DNA from: Acidobacteriota bacterium | GTDB taxonomy: Bacteria > Acidobacteriota > Blastocatellia > Pyrinomonadales > Pyrinomonadaceae | DNA: 64,000 nucleotides | Assembly (NCBI GenBank): GCA_018269005.1 | Contig: JAFDVK010000053.1 | Span: forward strand, 154,687-218,686 | Reading direction: 5' to 3' | Shown here: piece after piece, positions 1 to 8,006 of the stretch | Numbering within the stretch: position 1 is the stretch's first letter | How the letters are laid out: every line of letters begins with the position of its first letter | Made by a program: the position numbers and the translations under genes | The notes under the pieces: generated by a model | Seen by the model: the letters and a program-made list of their open reading frames with translations, nothing else | Database searches by the model: none | Told to the model about the DNA's origin: nothing

Positions 1-1
1 A

Positions 2-1123
2 GTTGGCACGACCGGCGGCGACGGAACTTCATTTGGGACATACTCAAAGATCATCAGGCGCTCGCTCTCGATCTATCTTCTCGGTGCGTCGGTGTCGATC
101 CTGCCGTTCTTTCAGTTTCAGGCGACCGATGCACCCGACCTTCTCAAACTCTTGATCTGGCTCGTCTTTTGTGCGGCCCTTTTCATGCTGCTGCTTAGGA
201 AATTCCTTTGGGCGGGCATTCTGTGCGGTATCGGGCTTCTCGGCATCGCGGCAATGAACGTCGCCGGCTACAACGTCATCGGGTACGACTACGGAACGCT
301 CCGGATCGCCGGCGTTCTGCAGCGCATTGCCGTTTGCTATCTCGTGACGGCCATCTTGTTTTTGCACACGACGTGGAAGCAGCAGCTTTGGATCTCGGCG
401 GCGATCCTTTTGATCTATTGGGCGGTGATGACGCTGATCCCCGTTCCGGGCTGCGAGATCACGAGCATGAACGACAAGGCATGCAATCTTGCTGCGTATC
501 TAGACCGCCTGATCCTCACGGAAAACCACATTTGGCGGTACGGTAAGGTTTATGACCCGGAAGGCATATTATCGACATTCCCGGCGATCGTAACGACGAT
601 CTCGGGCGTGCTCGCGGGCACGTGGCTCCTCAAGCGTCGGGCAGACGATGACCCTCAAAAACGGTTTGCAGCGAGCTATGAAAAAGCGGCCGGAATGTCC
701 TTTTTCGGAGTTGTGCTGCTTGCCGCCGGCTTGATCTGGAACAGTTGGTTCCCGATGAATAAAGCGTTATGGACAAGCTCGTATGTCCTTGCGACGACAG
801 GCCTTGCGTTGCTGATGCTAGGGTGCTGCTATTGGCTTATCGATCTAAAGGGCATTCACCGTTGGGCCTGGCCCTTCGAGGTTTTTGGGGCAAATGCCAT
901 CGCCTTGTTCGTCTTCAGCGGCTTCCATGCGCGGATGATGAATGGCTTTCGCGTGATGGACGGTGAGAAATCCGTCTCGCTTCACGGCTGGGTGATGAAT
1001 CACATCTTCCTGCCGATCGCGCAACCTATCGATGCCTCGTGGATGTACGCCGTCAGCTTTATCCTCTTTTGGCTTTTCCTGATGTGGCTGCTCTATCGCA
1101 AACAGATCTATGTAAAGGTCTAG
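2..1123 (+). CDS. DUF5009 / heparan-alpha-glucosaminide N-acetyltransferase-like membrane protein (5' end outside window)
   Basis: The reading frame is open from base 2, ahead of the GTG at 92, and the translation upstream of that GTG still reads like a membrane segment (RRSLSIYLLGASVSILP). The gene therefore probably starts before the window. The protein is very hydrophobic with about ten membrane segments. Family-typical blocks are LRIAGVLQRIAVCYL, VPVPGCE, NLAAYLDRLIL, YDPEGILSTFPAI, NKALWTSSYVL and PFEVFGANAIALFVFS. This matches the inner-membrane acyltransferase family (YeiB/HGSNAT-like, DUF5009), which is thought to move acetyl groups across the membrane to amino sugars. The substrate here is unknown. 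Its stop codon overlaps that of the convergent gene downstream. Confidence 0.85.
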   Translation, partial: VGTTGGDGTSFGTYSKIIRRSLSIYLLGASVSILPFFQFQATDAPDLLKLLIWLVFCAALFMLLLRKFLWAGILCGIGLLGIAAMNVAGYNVIGYDYGTLRIAGVLQRIAVCYLVTAILFLHTTWKQQLWISAAILLIYWAVMTLIPVPGCEITSMNDKACNLAAYLDRLILTENHIWRYGKVYDPEGILSTFPAIVTTISGVLAGTWLLKRRADDDPQKRFAASYEKAAGMSFFGVVLLAAGLIWNSWFPMNKALWTSSYVLATTGLALLMLGCCYWLIDLKGIHRWAWPFEVFGANAIALFVFSGFHARMMNGFRVMDGEKSVSLHGWVMNHIFLPIAQPIDASWMYAVSFILFWLFLMWLLYRKQIYVKV

Positions 1124-1641
1124 TCCGCTGCGACTTCGATCTTCTGGATCATTATCGTCACTCGCGGAGAGTCGCCGCCCGAACGATTATAAGAGATCCA
1201 ATATCCCGCAGCAGGATAGCGGACCATATCATAAACTTGGCCGTCCGCCGTCGGCTTGACCTTTGCGTCGGCTCCAAGCACATCGGTGAGTTTTGGCGTT
1301 GAGTCATCGACCGCCGAATACATCACGGCAATTGCCCGAACCTTTTTGTCCGAGTCAAGGCTGATCTGAGCCGTCTCCTTGTCCGAAAACTCATAGTAGA
1401 AACCGGAATCGTCGCTGACGACAGGATCTTTGTCGATCGTCTTCTTAACCTCATCTTTTGTCATTCCGATCTTAACGCCGCGGAATTCTGCCATTTTTGC
1501 CGCGTTCACGGGCGGGGTCGGAAGGGGATCAGCGATGGCCGCATTCTTGCTTTCGACCGTCTGCATGGGGATAAGCATCGCCGCGGCAAAAAGCACGACG
1601 CTGCCAAAGAAACCGCATAAAAAATGCGAAACCTTAGTCAT
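1120..1641 (-). CDS. Exported protein with SmpA/OmlA-like motif
   Basis: A 173-residue protein with one N-terminal hydrophobic segment (FLCGFFGSVVLFAAAMLIP) that looks like a signal anchor or signal peptide. It is followed by a GVKIGMTKDEV motif typical of the short SmpA/BamE-like fold, then alternating beta-type sequence to the end. The ATG at 1641 is preferred over the upstream one at 1662 because a strong AGGAGG lies eight bases before it. The gene is monocistronic and converges on the acyltransferase, the two stops sharing a CTAG. The exact function is unknown. The motif resemblance supports an envelope-located protein but not a specific role in outer-membrane assembly. Confidence 0.7.
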   Translation of the reverse strand: MTKVSHFLCGFFGSVVLFAAAMLIPMQTVESKNAAIADPLPTPPVNAAKMAEFRGVKIGMTKDEVKKTIDKDPVVSDDSGFYYEFSDKETAQISLDSDKKVRAIAVMYSAVDDSTPKLTDVLGADAKVKPTADGQVYDMVRYPAAGYWISYNRSGGDSPRVTIMIQKIEVAAD

Positions 1642-2188
1642 AGAAAGGACCTCCTCAGTCAAAAAATACTTATTACGCGGTAATTTTATGCCAAATTAGT
1701 TCCCAAATCAATGCTCCGCATGCTCGCCGCCAGTACCGAGAACGTCGGCAGAGAGACAGCATTGCCGAAACGCGCTCTTAGTATGGGCGTAAAGTCACAT
1801 CGAAAGCAGCCGATGAATTGCAGAGGCATATATGCCGTGGATCACTGCCCAAACAAGCCCCGGGAGCGTGGGCCGGTCGGCCAGTTGCAGAAGCCCGCAT
1901 GGTTTTGCATAGCCACGTCGTTTACGGCGTGGTTTAGGACGGCAAATAAATTCTAGGAGGCGGCTTTAGCCGCCGACAAAGGCTTCTGTCGCGTGTTTCA
2001 CACGCTCCTCGATGAATATTGGCCGTGTTCCTACAGGTTCCGCTTCGCTTCACCTGTAGCTATCGAGATTGCCGCGTGCCAAGCACGCTCCGGCCCGGTT
2101 GCGTTCTTTGCAACACTTGGGGATCTATGACCCAAGAACCCAGCCCGCACTGCCAAAGGGCGAGCCCAAAAGCAAGTTCAAAGTTCAA
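1642..2188. repeat. Gene-free mosaic of palindromic words
   Basis: No credible gene is visible. The stretch contains palindromic words that recur elsewhere in the window: GGCATATATGCC (1825-1836); CCACGTCGTTTACGGCGTGG (1913-1932), which is the exact inverted copy of 7535-7554; a GGAGGCGGC...GCCGCCGAC palindrome (1956-1977); and GCGTGTTTCACACGC (1991-2005). The segment TTGCAGAAGCCCGCA near 1885 is the reverse complement of a word at about 7910. The 3' part runs into the RHS remnant. Confidence 0.75.
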
Positions 2189-2279
2189 AGATGCATCATA
2201 TACGAAAATGGTGGTTTCGGCCGCAGAAACTTTCTTCACGCGCCGCCCTTCGCCATCGTATCTGTACACCGCATCGGAA
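2189..2279 (-). pseudogene. RHS/YD-repeat remnant
   Basis: Directly after the stop of the exported protein at 2280, the minus strand reads SDAVYRYDGEGRRVKKV and then SAAETTIFVYDAS. This is a typical RHS YD-repeat unit, and it is nearly the same as residues 23-40 of the RHS tip encoded at 3051-4370. After FVYDAS the frame passes into unrelated intergenic sequence (NFELAFGLALW). No start codon or further core is present. It looks like the stub left by duplication or displacement of an RHS 3' end, and it is unlikely to be expressed as a functional protein. Confidence 0.7.
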
Positions 2280-3050
2280 TTACGGTTGGATGGTCTCGGT
2301 CCGAGCTTTCACGGAGTTTCCAACGATGGTTATATCTGGAAATCTAGAAGAATTTTCCGCATTAACATCATTCCGGAAGAGAACCACCATTCGATCCTTC
2401 GGGATTCCGTTCGCAATTAGTTGGGATTGGGCCGATCTCAAGTTCGCTGTACGGGTGGAGTTCGGAGCTTTCGACACTTGGAAGACGATAACGGAGCATC
2501 GGTCCGAAACCGCAATTGCTGATATCTCTTTCATGATTTCGAGAAAATTGGCGGGCGTGACGGCCTTGGTGATAAGGCCATTGTACCAATCATCTTGCGA
2601 AACAACAGTTTGCATGGACAGATCGCTCGCTTTGTAGGACTCTCTAAATTTCGGGATTACGTCGGCGTTCTGTGCAAACCACACTTCTATGGTTCCTTCA
2701 CCGGAAGCTCGGTTGCAATCTTCAGGTGAAGTGCGCAAGAGGATGACGTGTTCCGTGTTGTTTCCGATCTTTTGCGCAACCCACAACGGGTTGTATGCAG
2801 CCGCGGCGAGTGCAATCGGTAGAGGTTGGCTTGAGCAAATCCGCAAGACTATAGCGTCGGCCTTAGTCCTACGACTCGAGAGCGCCATCTCGCGAAAGCG
2901 ATAAACGTTCTCAGCCACGTCTTCGTCTCCACGACTGATAGAGCCAAGGTAGTGCGGCCCGTTCTGCTTCTGTCCGAATGACGGCATCACGACGAACAAC
3001 AGCAATCCGAGGCCAAAAGGAAATTTACTATACTTTGCTAAACACCCCAT
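2280..3050 (-). CDS. Exported protein of unknown function coupled to the RHS tip
   Basis: A 256-residue protein with a clear signal peptide (FPFGLGLLLFVVMPSFGQ, cleavage near residue 26). Its ATG follows the TAA of the RHS tip gene with no gap, which suggests translational coupling. The C-terminal third (NLRSAQSQLIANGIPKDRM, then VVLF) faintly resembles the OmpA-like pattern in which a run of variable residues precedes GIPxDRI. The match is too weak to name the domain. Four cysteines outside the signal peptide may form disulfides in the periplasm. Position next to a putative RHS effector makes a partner or protective role possible, but this is inference only. No homologue was recognised with confidence. 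Confidence 0.6.
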   Translation of the reverse strand: MGCLAKYSKFPFGLGLLLFVVMPSFGQKQNGPHYLGSISRGDEDVAENVYRFREMALSSRRTKADAIVLRICSSQPLPIALAAAAYNPLWVAQKIGNNTEHVILLRTSPEDCNRASGEGTIEVWFAQNADVIPKFRESYKASDLSMQTVVSQDDWYNGLITKAVTPANFLEIMKEISAIAVSDRCSVIVFQVSKAPNSTRTANLRSAQSQLIANGIPKDRMVVLFRNDVNAENSSRFPDITIVGNSVKARTETIQP

Positions 3051-4370
3051 TTATTTGCACCTCACTGGGCTTGCAGACCCGCAGGGAGCGACAAACCAAC
3101 TTTGAGGGTATGCCCTATTGTGCGGTCCAGGTACATCGCCAAGACGCATGACGCCATGTCGATCCGTTACGATACGCGAGTCGGCGGCAATATCGGGAAC
3201 CTGACCTGCCAGTGCTCCTTGACCCAATGCTGTTCTCCACTCCTGCGCTTTATCGTACCGAAGAAGGGAAAAGTGGAATGTACCATACTTGTTTTGAGAC
3301 CCGTCAAAAGTTGGCCAAGAAGATGTCTGTCCGATCAGGTCGCCAACCTTAAGCTTGATCTTACTGAGCGGCTCCCCATTCTTCTTGGTAAAGCCAGTAG
3401 ATCCCGCGCTAGTTTGCGGAGCGCTTCGGACGAGGGCGCTAAGGTTCTGCACATCCTTTAGCATCAGTACAAAGTTTGGCGCGCGATCCAAACGGATCAG
3501 AACTGCGTAAAGCGTTGGGTCCTTTTGGTGTGCGAAATACGTCAGAACCGTTCCCGTGAGACCTTGAATGGCCCGGATATCAACAACCTCCGGAATTGTT
3601 AGCCAATGTTCCCCGTCGTGTCCACTGCCAAATCTGTTAGTTTCGTCGTCGTCGGGATACATATCCATCGAATCAAGTCCATGGTCAGCTTCATCGGCAA
3701 CCATATAGCCGACATACGGACGGTCGTCCGGTGCAAATGAATATCGAAAATTCGAAGAGTCGAGCCGTGGGTCCCACGTATCATTGCAAGCCTCTGCTGC
3801 GGCACTACACGCGCCTGAACTGTCATAGTTGGTTTGCCAATATCCCTCTGGAGCTAATCCGAGCGGGTCGGTGAACTTATAGGGCGAGTTTAATCCGTAT
3901 GAATATCTGTTAAACGTCTGAGGATTTCGGATCGTTGCACTCGCGGTGAGGGGATCGACGCTTGTGAACCTTCCATGAGAAGAGTTGTAGTACCTAGCTT
4001 GGGCGAAATCCAAGTCGGACTCGGCATCCCTTTCATAGCCGGTAAATTTTTGGCGGATGGGGTCTGAACCGTAATTCAAGCCGGTCGTGCGGCCTCCGAC
4101 ACCATTTATTTCTTCACCAAAGGGCATGAAGTCGCGACGTGATGCAACGGAGCCGCGTTCATCCGTAACGACACGGGGCGAACCCAAATGATCGGTTGTC
4201 AAATAGCTAACTCGCGGCTCCTGCGACACCTCAGCCGAATATTCCGCGATCAATACTCCAGATGCATCATAGACGAAGATCGTGGCCTCGTCGGCAGCAA
4301 CTTTGTCGAGAAGGTCCTTAGCGATCATAAGTATCTGCAATAGAACCAATGCTGCCCGCGATCTTTTCAT
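3051..4370 (-). CDS. Orphan RHS-repeat tip protein with putative toxin-like tail
   Basis: A 439-residue protein if started at 4370 (ATG preceded by GGGGAG). A longer reading to 4565 would translate the upstream 9-bp repeat array and is less likely. Residues 1-20 are basic then hydrophobic (MKRSRAALVLLQILMIA), possibly a signal peptide. Residues about 23-172 are an RHS-associated core: TIFVYDASGVLIAEYS, YLTTDHLGSPRVVTD, FMPFGEE, KFTGYERD, LDFAQARYYNSSHGRF, NRYSYGLNSPYKFTDPLGL. After the DPLGL boundary comes a variable tail of about 267 residues, where RHS toxins normally sit. The tail has VGDLIGQTS followed by GTFHFSLL, which loosely recalls M23 peptidases, but the first His/Asp pair is not evident. 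There is no upstream RHS shell, so it is a detached tip. Confidence 0.7.
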   Translation of the reverse strand: MKRSRAALVLLQILMIAKDLLDKVAADEATIFVYDASGVLIAEYSAEVSQEPRVSYLTTDHLGSPRVVTDERGSVASRRDFMPFGEEINGVGGRTTGLNYGSDPIRQKFTGYERDAESDLDFAQARYYNSSHGRFTSVDPLTASATIRNPQTFNRYSYGLNSPYKFTDPLGLAPEGYWQTNYDSSGACSAAAEACNDTWDPRLDSSNFRYSFAPDDRPYVGYMVADEADHGLDSMDMYPDDDETNRFGSGHDGEHWLTIPEVVDIRAIQGLTGTVLTYFAHQKDPTLYAVLIRLDRAPNFVLMLKDVQNLSALVRSAPQTSAGSTGFTKKNGEPLSKIKLKVGDLIGQTSSWPTFDGSQNKYGTFHFSLLRYDKAQEWRTALGQGALAGQVPDIAADSRIVTDRHGVMRLGDVPGPHNRAYPQSWFVAPCGSASPVRCK

Positions 4371-4430
4371 ACTTTCGTTTGCTCCCCGAGCCACAAAAGG
4401 AATTTTACTCAGAATCTCGCGATCCCGATA

Positions 4431-4522
4431 GCACATTCCGCACAAATCGACACATTCCGCACGAAATGTATCAAAGTGCACGAAATGCACGATTTGCACA
4501 ATATGCACGATTTGCACAAAAC
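4431..4522. repeat. Tandem 9-bp array (GCACGATTT-type)
   Basis: Nine-base units starting with GCAC follow one another: GCACATTCC, GCACAAATC, a 10-base variant, GCACGAAAT, a short spacer, then GCACGAAAT, GCACGATTT, GCACAATAT, GCACGATTT and GCACAAAAC (4478-4522). It lies just upstream of the RHS tip gene. An inverted copy of the same array lies at 6989-7058 on the far side of the DUF4139 gene. Confidence 0.8.
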
Positions 4523-4635
4523 CGTACGGAGACAAAGACCGAACACCCGTATCGATCTTCGACACGCTTCAACTGGCTTCGCTCCTCCGGCAGTTGGCGA
4601 AATGATGTGTGCTGCGCAAGCTTCTGAATGCCTTG

Positions 4636-6864
4636 CTACTTCAACTCCAGATCGATGATCGCATTAGCAAGTTGTTTCTCAAGAGCGTCCTTTTCGGTGA
4701 GAAGGGCACGGCGTTCGGTCGTGAGTTTTTCGAGCCGCGATTCCTGCTCATTTGCCCGTGAAATATAGCGTGCGATCAGAGTTTTAGCGCTGTTCGTCTT
4801 GGTCAAAGCCTCGATATTTTCGCGAAGGCGTGATTGATCGGCGGTGATCTCCTCGGTCTCTTTCTCGCCGCGTTCGATCTTGACGTCGATGTCGTTGAGC
4901 TTGATCCTCAGATCGACGAGCGGAGCGAGTTTAGCGCGCGTCGCCTCGTCAATGGTCTTTTTGACAACGAGGGCGAGAAGGTCTTTCGGCGACAGCGTAC
5001 GCAATTCGTATTTGTCCATCATCCCGAGGTTCTCGCCGATCGCTATCTCTTTCGTCTCGTAAGGTTTCAGCTCGACGCGGAAGCGATAGAATCTTGCGGT
5101 CACGGATGACGGTTTTTGTGTTTCATCCGAAAGCTCCCAGCCCTTTCGCACCGGACGTTCGATGTACATCACTCGCGGCAGGGCCGTCTGATTCGAAAGC
5201 CAGTAGGTTTTCTTGAAGGTCTTGAAATAGTGAATTTGAAAGACACCTTCCACGGCCTTTATGATCTTTGCGGGCTGGCGGTCTTCTTCGGTCTTTGTGC
5301 GGATGAGCGTGCCGAGATCGACGCCGTACGAAATGAGACGTTCTTCGCGGGCCTTCAGGCGTTCCATCAAGGCTTCGCCCGCGTAAGCTCCTGCATCTAT
5401 TACGGTTAGCGGTCCGCCCTCGAATGTGAGATTTGTCGTATTCTTAAGGCGAATGCCGATGCGCGCACGCGGTGTCGAACTCGACGGCGTGGCCGAAGAC
5501 GGTTCATCGTCGTCGTCTGACTCCTGCTCGCCTACTGCCGGTACGGCCTCATCGCGATAGACGGAGACGCGTTCGCCTTCCATTTTTGTCTGGATGATCG
5601 GGATCAACGCGGAGCGATTCTTCTCGACCGTAACGGGTGCAAGGATCTTGTATTCGAAAAGATCGCCGAGAGAATCGCCCGTCGCCGCTGTATTCACACC
5701 CGTGCCGTCGGTCGAAAGGGCATCGCTCACGCCCGATCCTTGATAGCCGGACGACACGATGTAGTTGCCGTTCGCGGAAGAGAACAGATTTGATTGCTGG
5801 ATACTCTTTGTCGGCAGAATCGGACCGGCATCACCGCTTCCGTCTCCGAAGCCTGATCCATTGCCTTCGCCGTATCCGACGCCGGCCTCGGGATCGTAGA
5901 TCTGCGGGACAAGATTCAGGTCGTCAGGGATGGGCACGATGGGGCGATAGCGATAGAGCGGTTTCTGGAGATTCTGTATGAACGAGACGGGCGAGCCGGA
6001 GATCATCGAGAGCTCGACATCGCGCCAATCGTCGTCGCTTACATTATCGACGATCGCCCAACCCTGGAAGAACGGATCGCCTTTCTCGTCTAGGACGACG
6101 CGATAGCTCGTCTTCCATATCGGAGCTGCGACAACATAGCTCACCGAGATCTCGCGTTGGCCCGTGCCGTTTGCGGTGATCGTGATCGTCTTGGAATCGC
6201 GGCGTCGAGCTGAGGCGACCGCGTCGGAGAATTCGTTCAGGTCGCGGCGCGTGTTCGCATCAAGCAGTTTCACGCTGCGGATGTCGCTCAGCGGAACACT
6301 CGTCAATTCGCCGGCTTGTGAGCCGATAACGACGGAATATTCTGTATTCGATTCAGTTTCGCCGTCCTTGTTTTTCGCGGTGATGGCTCTCTTTTCGACC
6401 GTCATCACGGCTCCGGTCGCGGTGCCTTTCGCGTGGATGATCGTGACGTTATCGCCCTGAAGCTGGCTCAAGATATTTGCAAGTCCGCCGCGAGAATCGG
6501 ACGAATCCTCGCTTTCCGCATCGATGCTGAAGGGTATCTCAGCGGTTCGTGCAGACGCAGGCTGCGACGAGCCGTAGCTGATCGAGCCGATGTTTCCCTG
6601 GCCGCGATCAACGACGACCATCGATTTTAGAATGTCATCGACCTGCGATGGTCTGAACGCGAGATCGATGTCCGCATTGCCCGTCACGAAACCGCGGCGT
6701 TCGATATACGCGACGCCATTCGAGTAAAGCACAACGCGTTTTATTGGGAGTACTGATGACGATGAACTTGATGGTGCCGAGCTCCAAGCAGACTGTTGTC
6801 CAAATACGAAAACAGTATTAGAAAAGAGCGCAGTTATAGCGAGCAAGATTGACAGATATCTCAT
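4636..6864 (-). CDS. DUF4139 domain-containing exported protein
   Basis: A 742-residue protein with an N-terminal signal peptide (YLSILLAITALFSNTVFVFGQ) and a serine-rich linker. The N-terminal region (IKRVVLYSNGVAYIERRG) is the usual opening of DUF4139 proteins. The DUF4139 body follows with VSYVVAAPIWKTSYRVVLD and GWAIVDNVSDDDWRDVELSM. A Gly/Ser/Asp-rich stretch near residue 325 is followed by a beta-rich second half and a C-terminal coiled coil (about 655-742) rich in Glu, Lys and Leu. The family is widespread and envelope-associated, but no biochemical role is established. The gene is alone, bracketed by inverted 9-bp arrays, and probably has its promoter at about 6870-6990. Confidence 0.85.
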   Translation of the reverse strand: MRYLSILLAITALFSNTVFVFGQQSAWSSAPSSSSSSVLPIKRVVLYSNGVAYIERRGFVTGNADIDLAFRPSQVDDILKSMVVVDRGQGNIGSISYGSSQPASARTAEIPFSIDAESEDSSDSRGGLANILSQLQGDNVTIIHAKGTATGAVMTVEKRAITAKNKDGETESNTEYSVVIGSQAGELTSVPLSDIRSVKLLDANTRRDLNEFSDAVASARRRDSKTITITANGTGQREISVSYVVAAPIWKTSYRVVLDEKGDPFFQGWAIVDNVSDDDWRDVELSMISGSPVSFIQNLQKPLYRYRPIVPIPDDLNLVPQIYDPEAGVGYGEGNGSGFGDGSGDAGPILPTKSIQQSNLFSSANGNYIVSSGYQGSGVSDALSTDGTGVNTAATGDSLGDLFEYKILAPVTVEKNRSALIPIIQTKMEGERVSVYRDEAVPAVGEQESDDDDEPSSATPSSSTPRARIGIRLKNTTNLTFEGGPLTVIDAGAYAGEALMERLKAREERLISYGVDLGTLIRTKTEEDRQPAKIIKAVEGVFQIHYFKTFKKTYWLSNQTALPRVMYIERPVRKGWELSDETQKPSSVTARFYRFRVELKPYETKEIAIGENLGMMDKYELRTLSPKDLLALVVKKTIDEATRAKLAPLVDLRIKLNDIDVKIERGEKETEEITADQSRLRENIEALTKTNSAKTLIARYISRANEQESRLEKLTTERRALLTEKDALEKQLANAIIDLELK

Positions 6865-6988
6865 AGAGTTGTCGGGAAATCTCCAAACCGAAGGATCTTA
6901 GAATTGACTGTTCTAAAAGATGCACCGAGAGGGAAGTTTGGTTGCTTGAGGCAGGGTTGTAGAAATTGCGGAGCTGTGGAGTTGAAGG

Positions 6989-7058
6989 GTGCAAATCGTG
7001 CATTTTGTGCAGATCGTGCATTTTGTGCGGTTTGATACGTTTTGTGCGGTTTGTGCTT
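6989..7058. repeat. Tandem 9-bp array (GTGCATTTT-type)
   Basis: Units GTGCAAATC, GTGCATTTT, GTGCAGATC, GTGCATTTT, GTGCGGTTT, a 10-base GATACGTTTT and GTGCGGTTT run head to tail. Read on the other strand they give GCAC-type units like those at 4431-4522, including the interrupting GTATCAAA-like element. The two arrays are therefore inverted copies on either side of the DUF4139 gene, about 2.5 kb apart. Confidence 0.8.
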
Positions 7059-7126
7059 CAAACTATCGCCTCGTTTCGCTATGATGACAACACGGTCGAA
7101 ACGGCCGCTTGGTCTTTGACAAAGGT

Positions 7127-7168
7127 GTTCATTGTTCGTTGTTCATTGGTCTTTGTTCATTGTTCTTT
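7127..7168. repeat. Tandem heptamer array (GTTCATT)6
   Basis: Six consecutive 7-base units: GTTCATT, GTTCGTT, GTTCATT, GGTCTTT, GTTCATT, GTTCTTT. Another GGTCTTT lies at 7111-7117, followed by the complementary-looking GACAAAG. It is non-coding and lies between the 9-bp array and the palindrome mosaic. Confidence 0.75.
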
Positions 7169-7179
7169 GCGGCTACGCC

Positions 7180-7993
7180 GCATAGCAGTGCGGTCGGGCT
7201 TGCCCGACCGTCACTCGCCTTAGGAATATATCGGAGCGTGCGTAGCACGCGACAAGAAGTCGGCGGCAAGCCGCCTCCAGAAAAGCCGGGTACGTTCATC
7301 GGTCAGGCAAGCCCGACCGCCCTGCTAGAGGGCATAGCCCCGAAAATGTTCTCAGTCTTGTCGGCGGCAATGCCTTAGTCCCCGTAGGGGACGCGAGATT
7401 ATAGCCCAGGGTAAGGCCGCCCCGGCCGCCACCTTGGGAAAGAGGTCGCAAAATAAATCTTGGAGCTCCGTTAGGAGCGACAGAAGCCGTTGTCGGCGGC
7501 AAGCCGCCTCCGGGAATTCATTTTCCGTCCTAAACCACGCCGTAAACGACGTGGCTATGCGAAGCCATTGTCGGCGGCCGAGCCGCCTCCAAGGTGTTTT
7601 GTGAACCGGCGTGCTACAAACGTGCGGCTCCTACGGAGCCCGGATTGGTTCGTCTCGGACAAGGAAAATGCGGGTTGAATTTTTGTCGCGAAATTCTGGG
7701 ACAAATTGCGTAAGCTATTGATAACACGTCACTTATTTGTCCCAAGAGCTTTCCCAGAGTTGTCCCACGAGCGTCTTGGCTTGGACAAAAGACGGCCATT
7801 GTCGGCGGCCGAGCCGCCTCCGAGATCGGTTTTTGGGTTACGGTTCCACGGCATAAATGCCGTGGCAATTCGGCGGGAATCTGCGTTGAATGTTACGCCT
7901 TTACTGACGTGCGGGCTTCTGCAATGCTGACCGCCCGCCCACGCAGGCGGTTCTGACTTTCGGTGACCGCCCGCTCACGCAGGCGGTTCTGAC
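7180..7993. repeat. Palindrome mosaic, gene-free
   Basis: About 0.8 kb without a gene, made of recurring palindromes. GTCGGCGGC(A/CG)AGCCGCCTCC is at 7259-7278, 7492-7511, 7570-7590 and 7801-7821. GGTCGGGCTTGCCCGACC types are at 7191-7210 and 7301-7318. GCGTGCGTAGCACGC is at 7236-7250. The GCTCC...GGAGC type is at 7465-7478 and 7626-7640. CCACGCCGTAAACGACGTGG is at 7535-7554 and CCACGGCATAAATGCCGTGG at 7846-7865. Two 29-bp GACCGCCCGC...GGCGGTTCTGAC elements are at 7929-7957 and 7965-7993. A GTCCCA-rich stretch at 7695-7770 has TGGGACA and TTGTCCCA in both orientations. The arrays stop 14 bp before the end of sucC. Confidence 0.8.
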
Positions 7994-8006
7994 TTATGGC
8001 GTTACG

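Noticed and set aside
1711..1956. Small plus-strand open frame
   Set aside because: Made of palindrome words shared with other spacers; no ribosome-binding site or conserved sequence.
4371..4565. Longer N terminus for the RHS tip protein
   Set aside because: The extra 65 residues translate the 9-bp repeat array; the ATG at 4370 with GGGGAG upstream is better.
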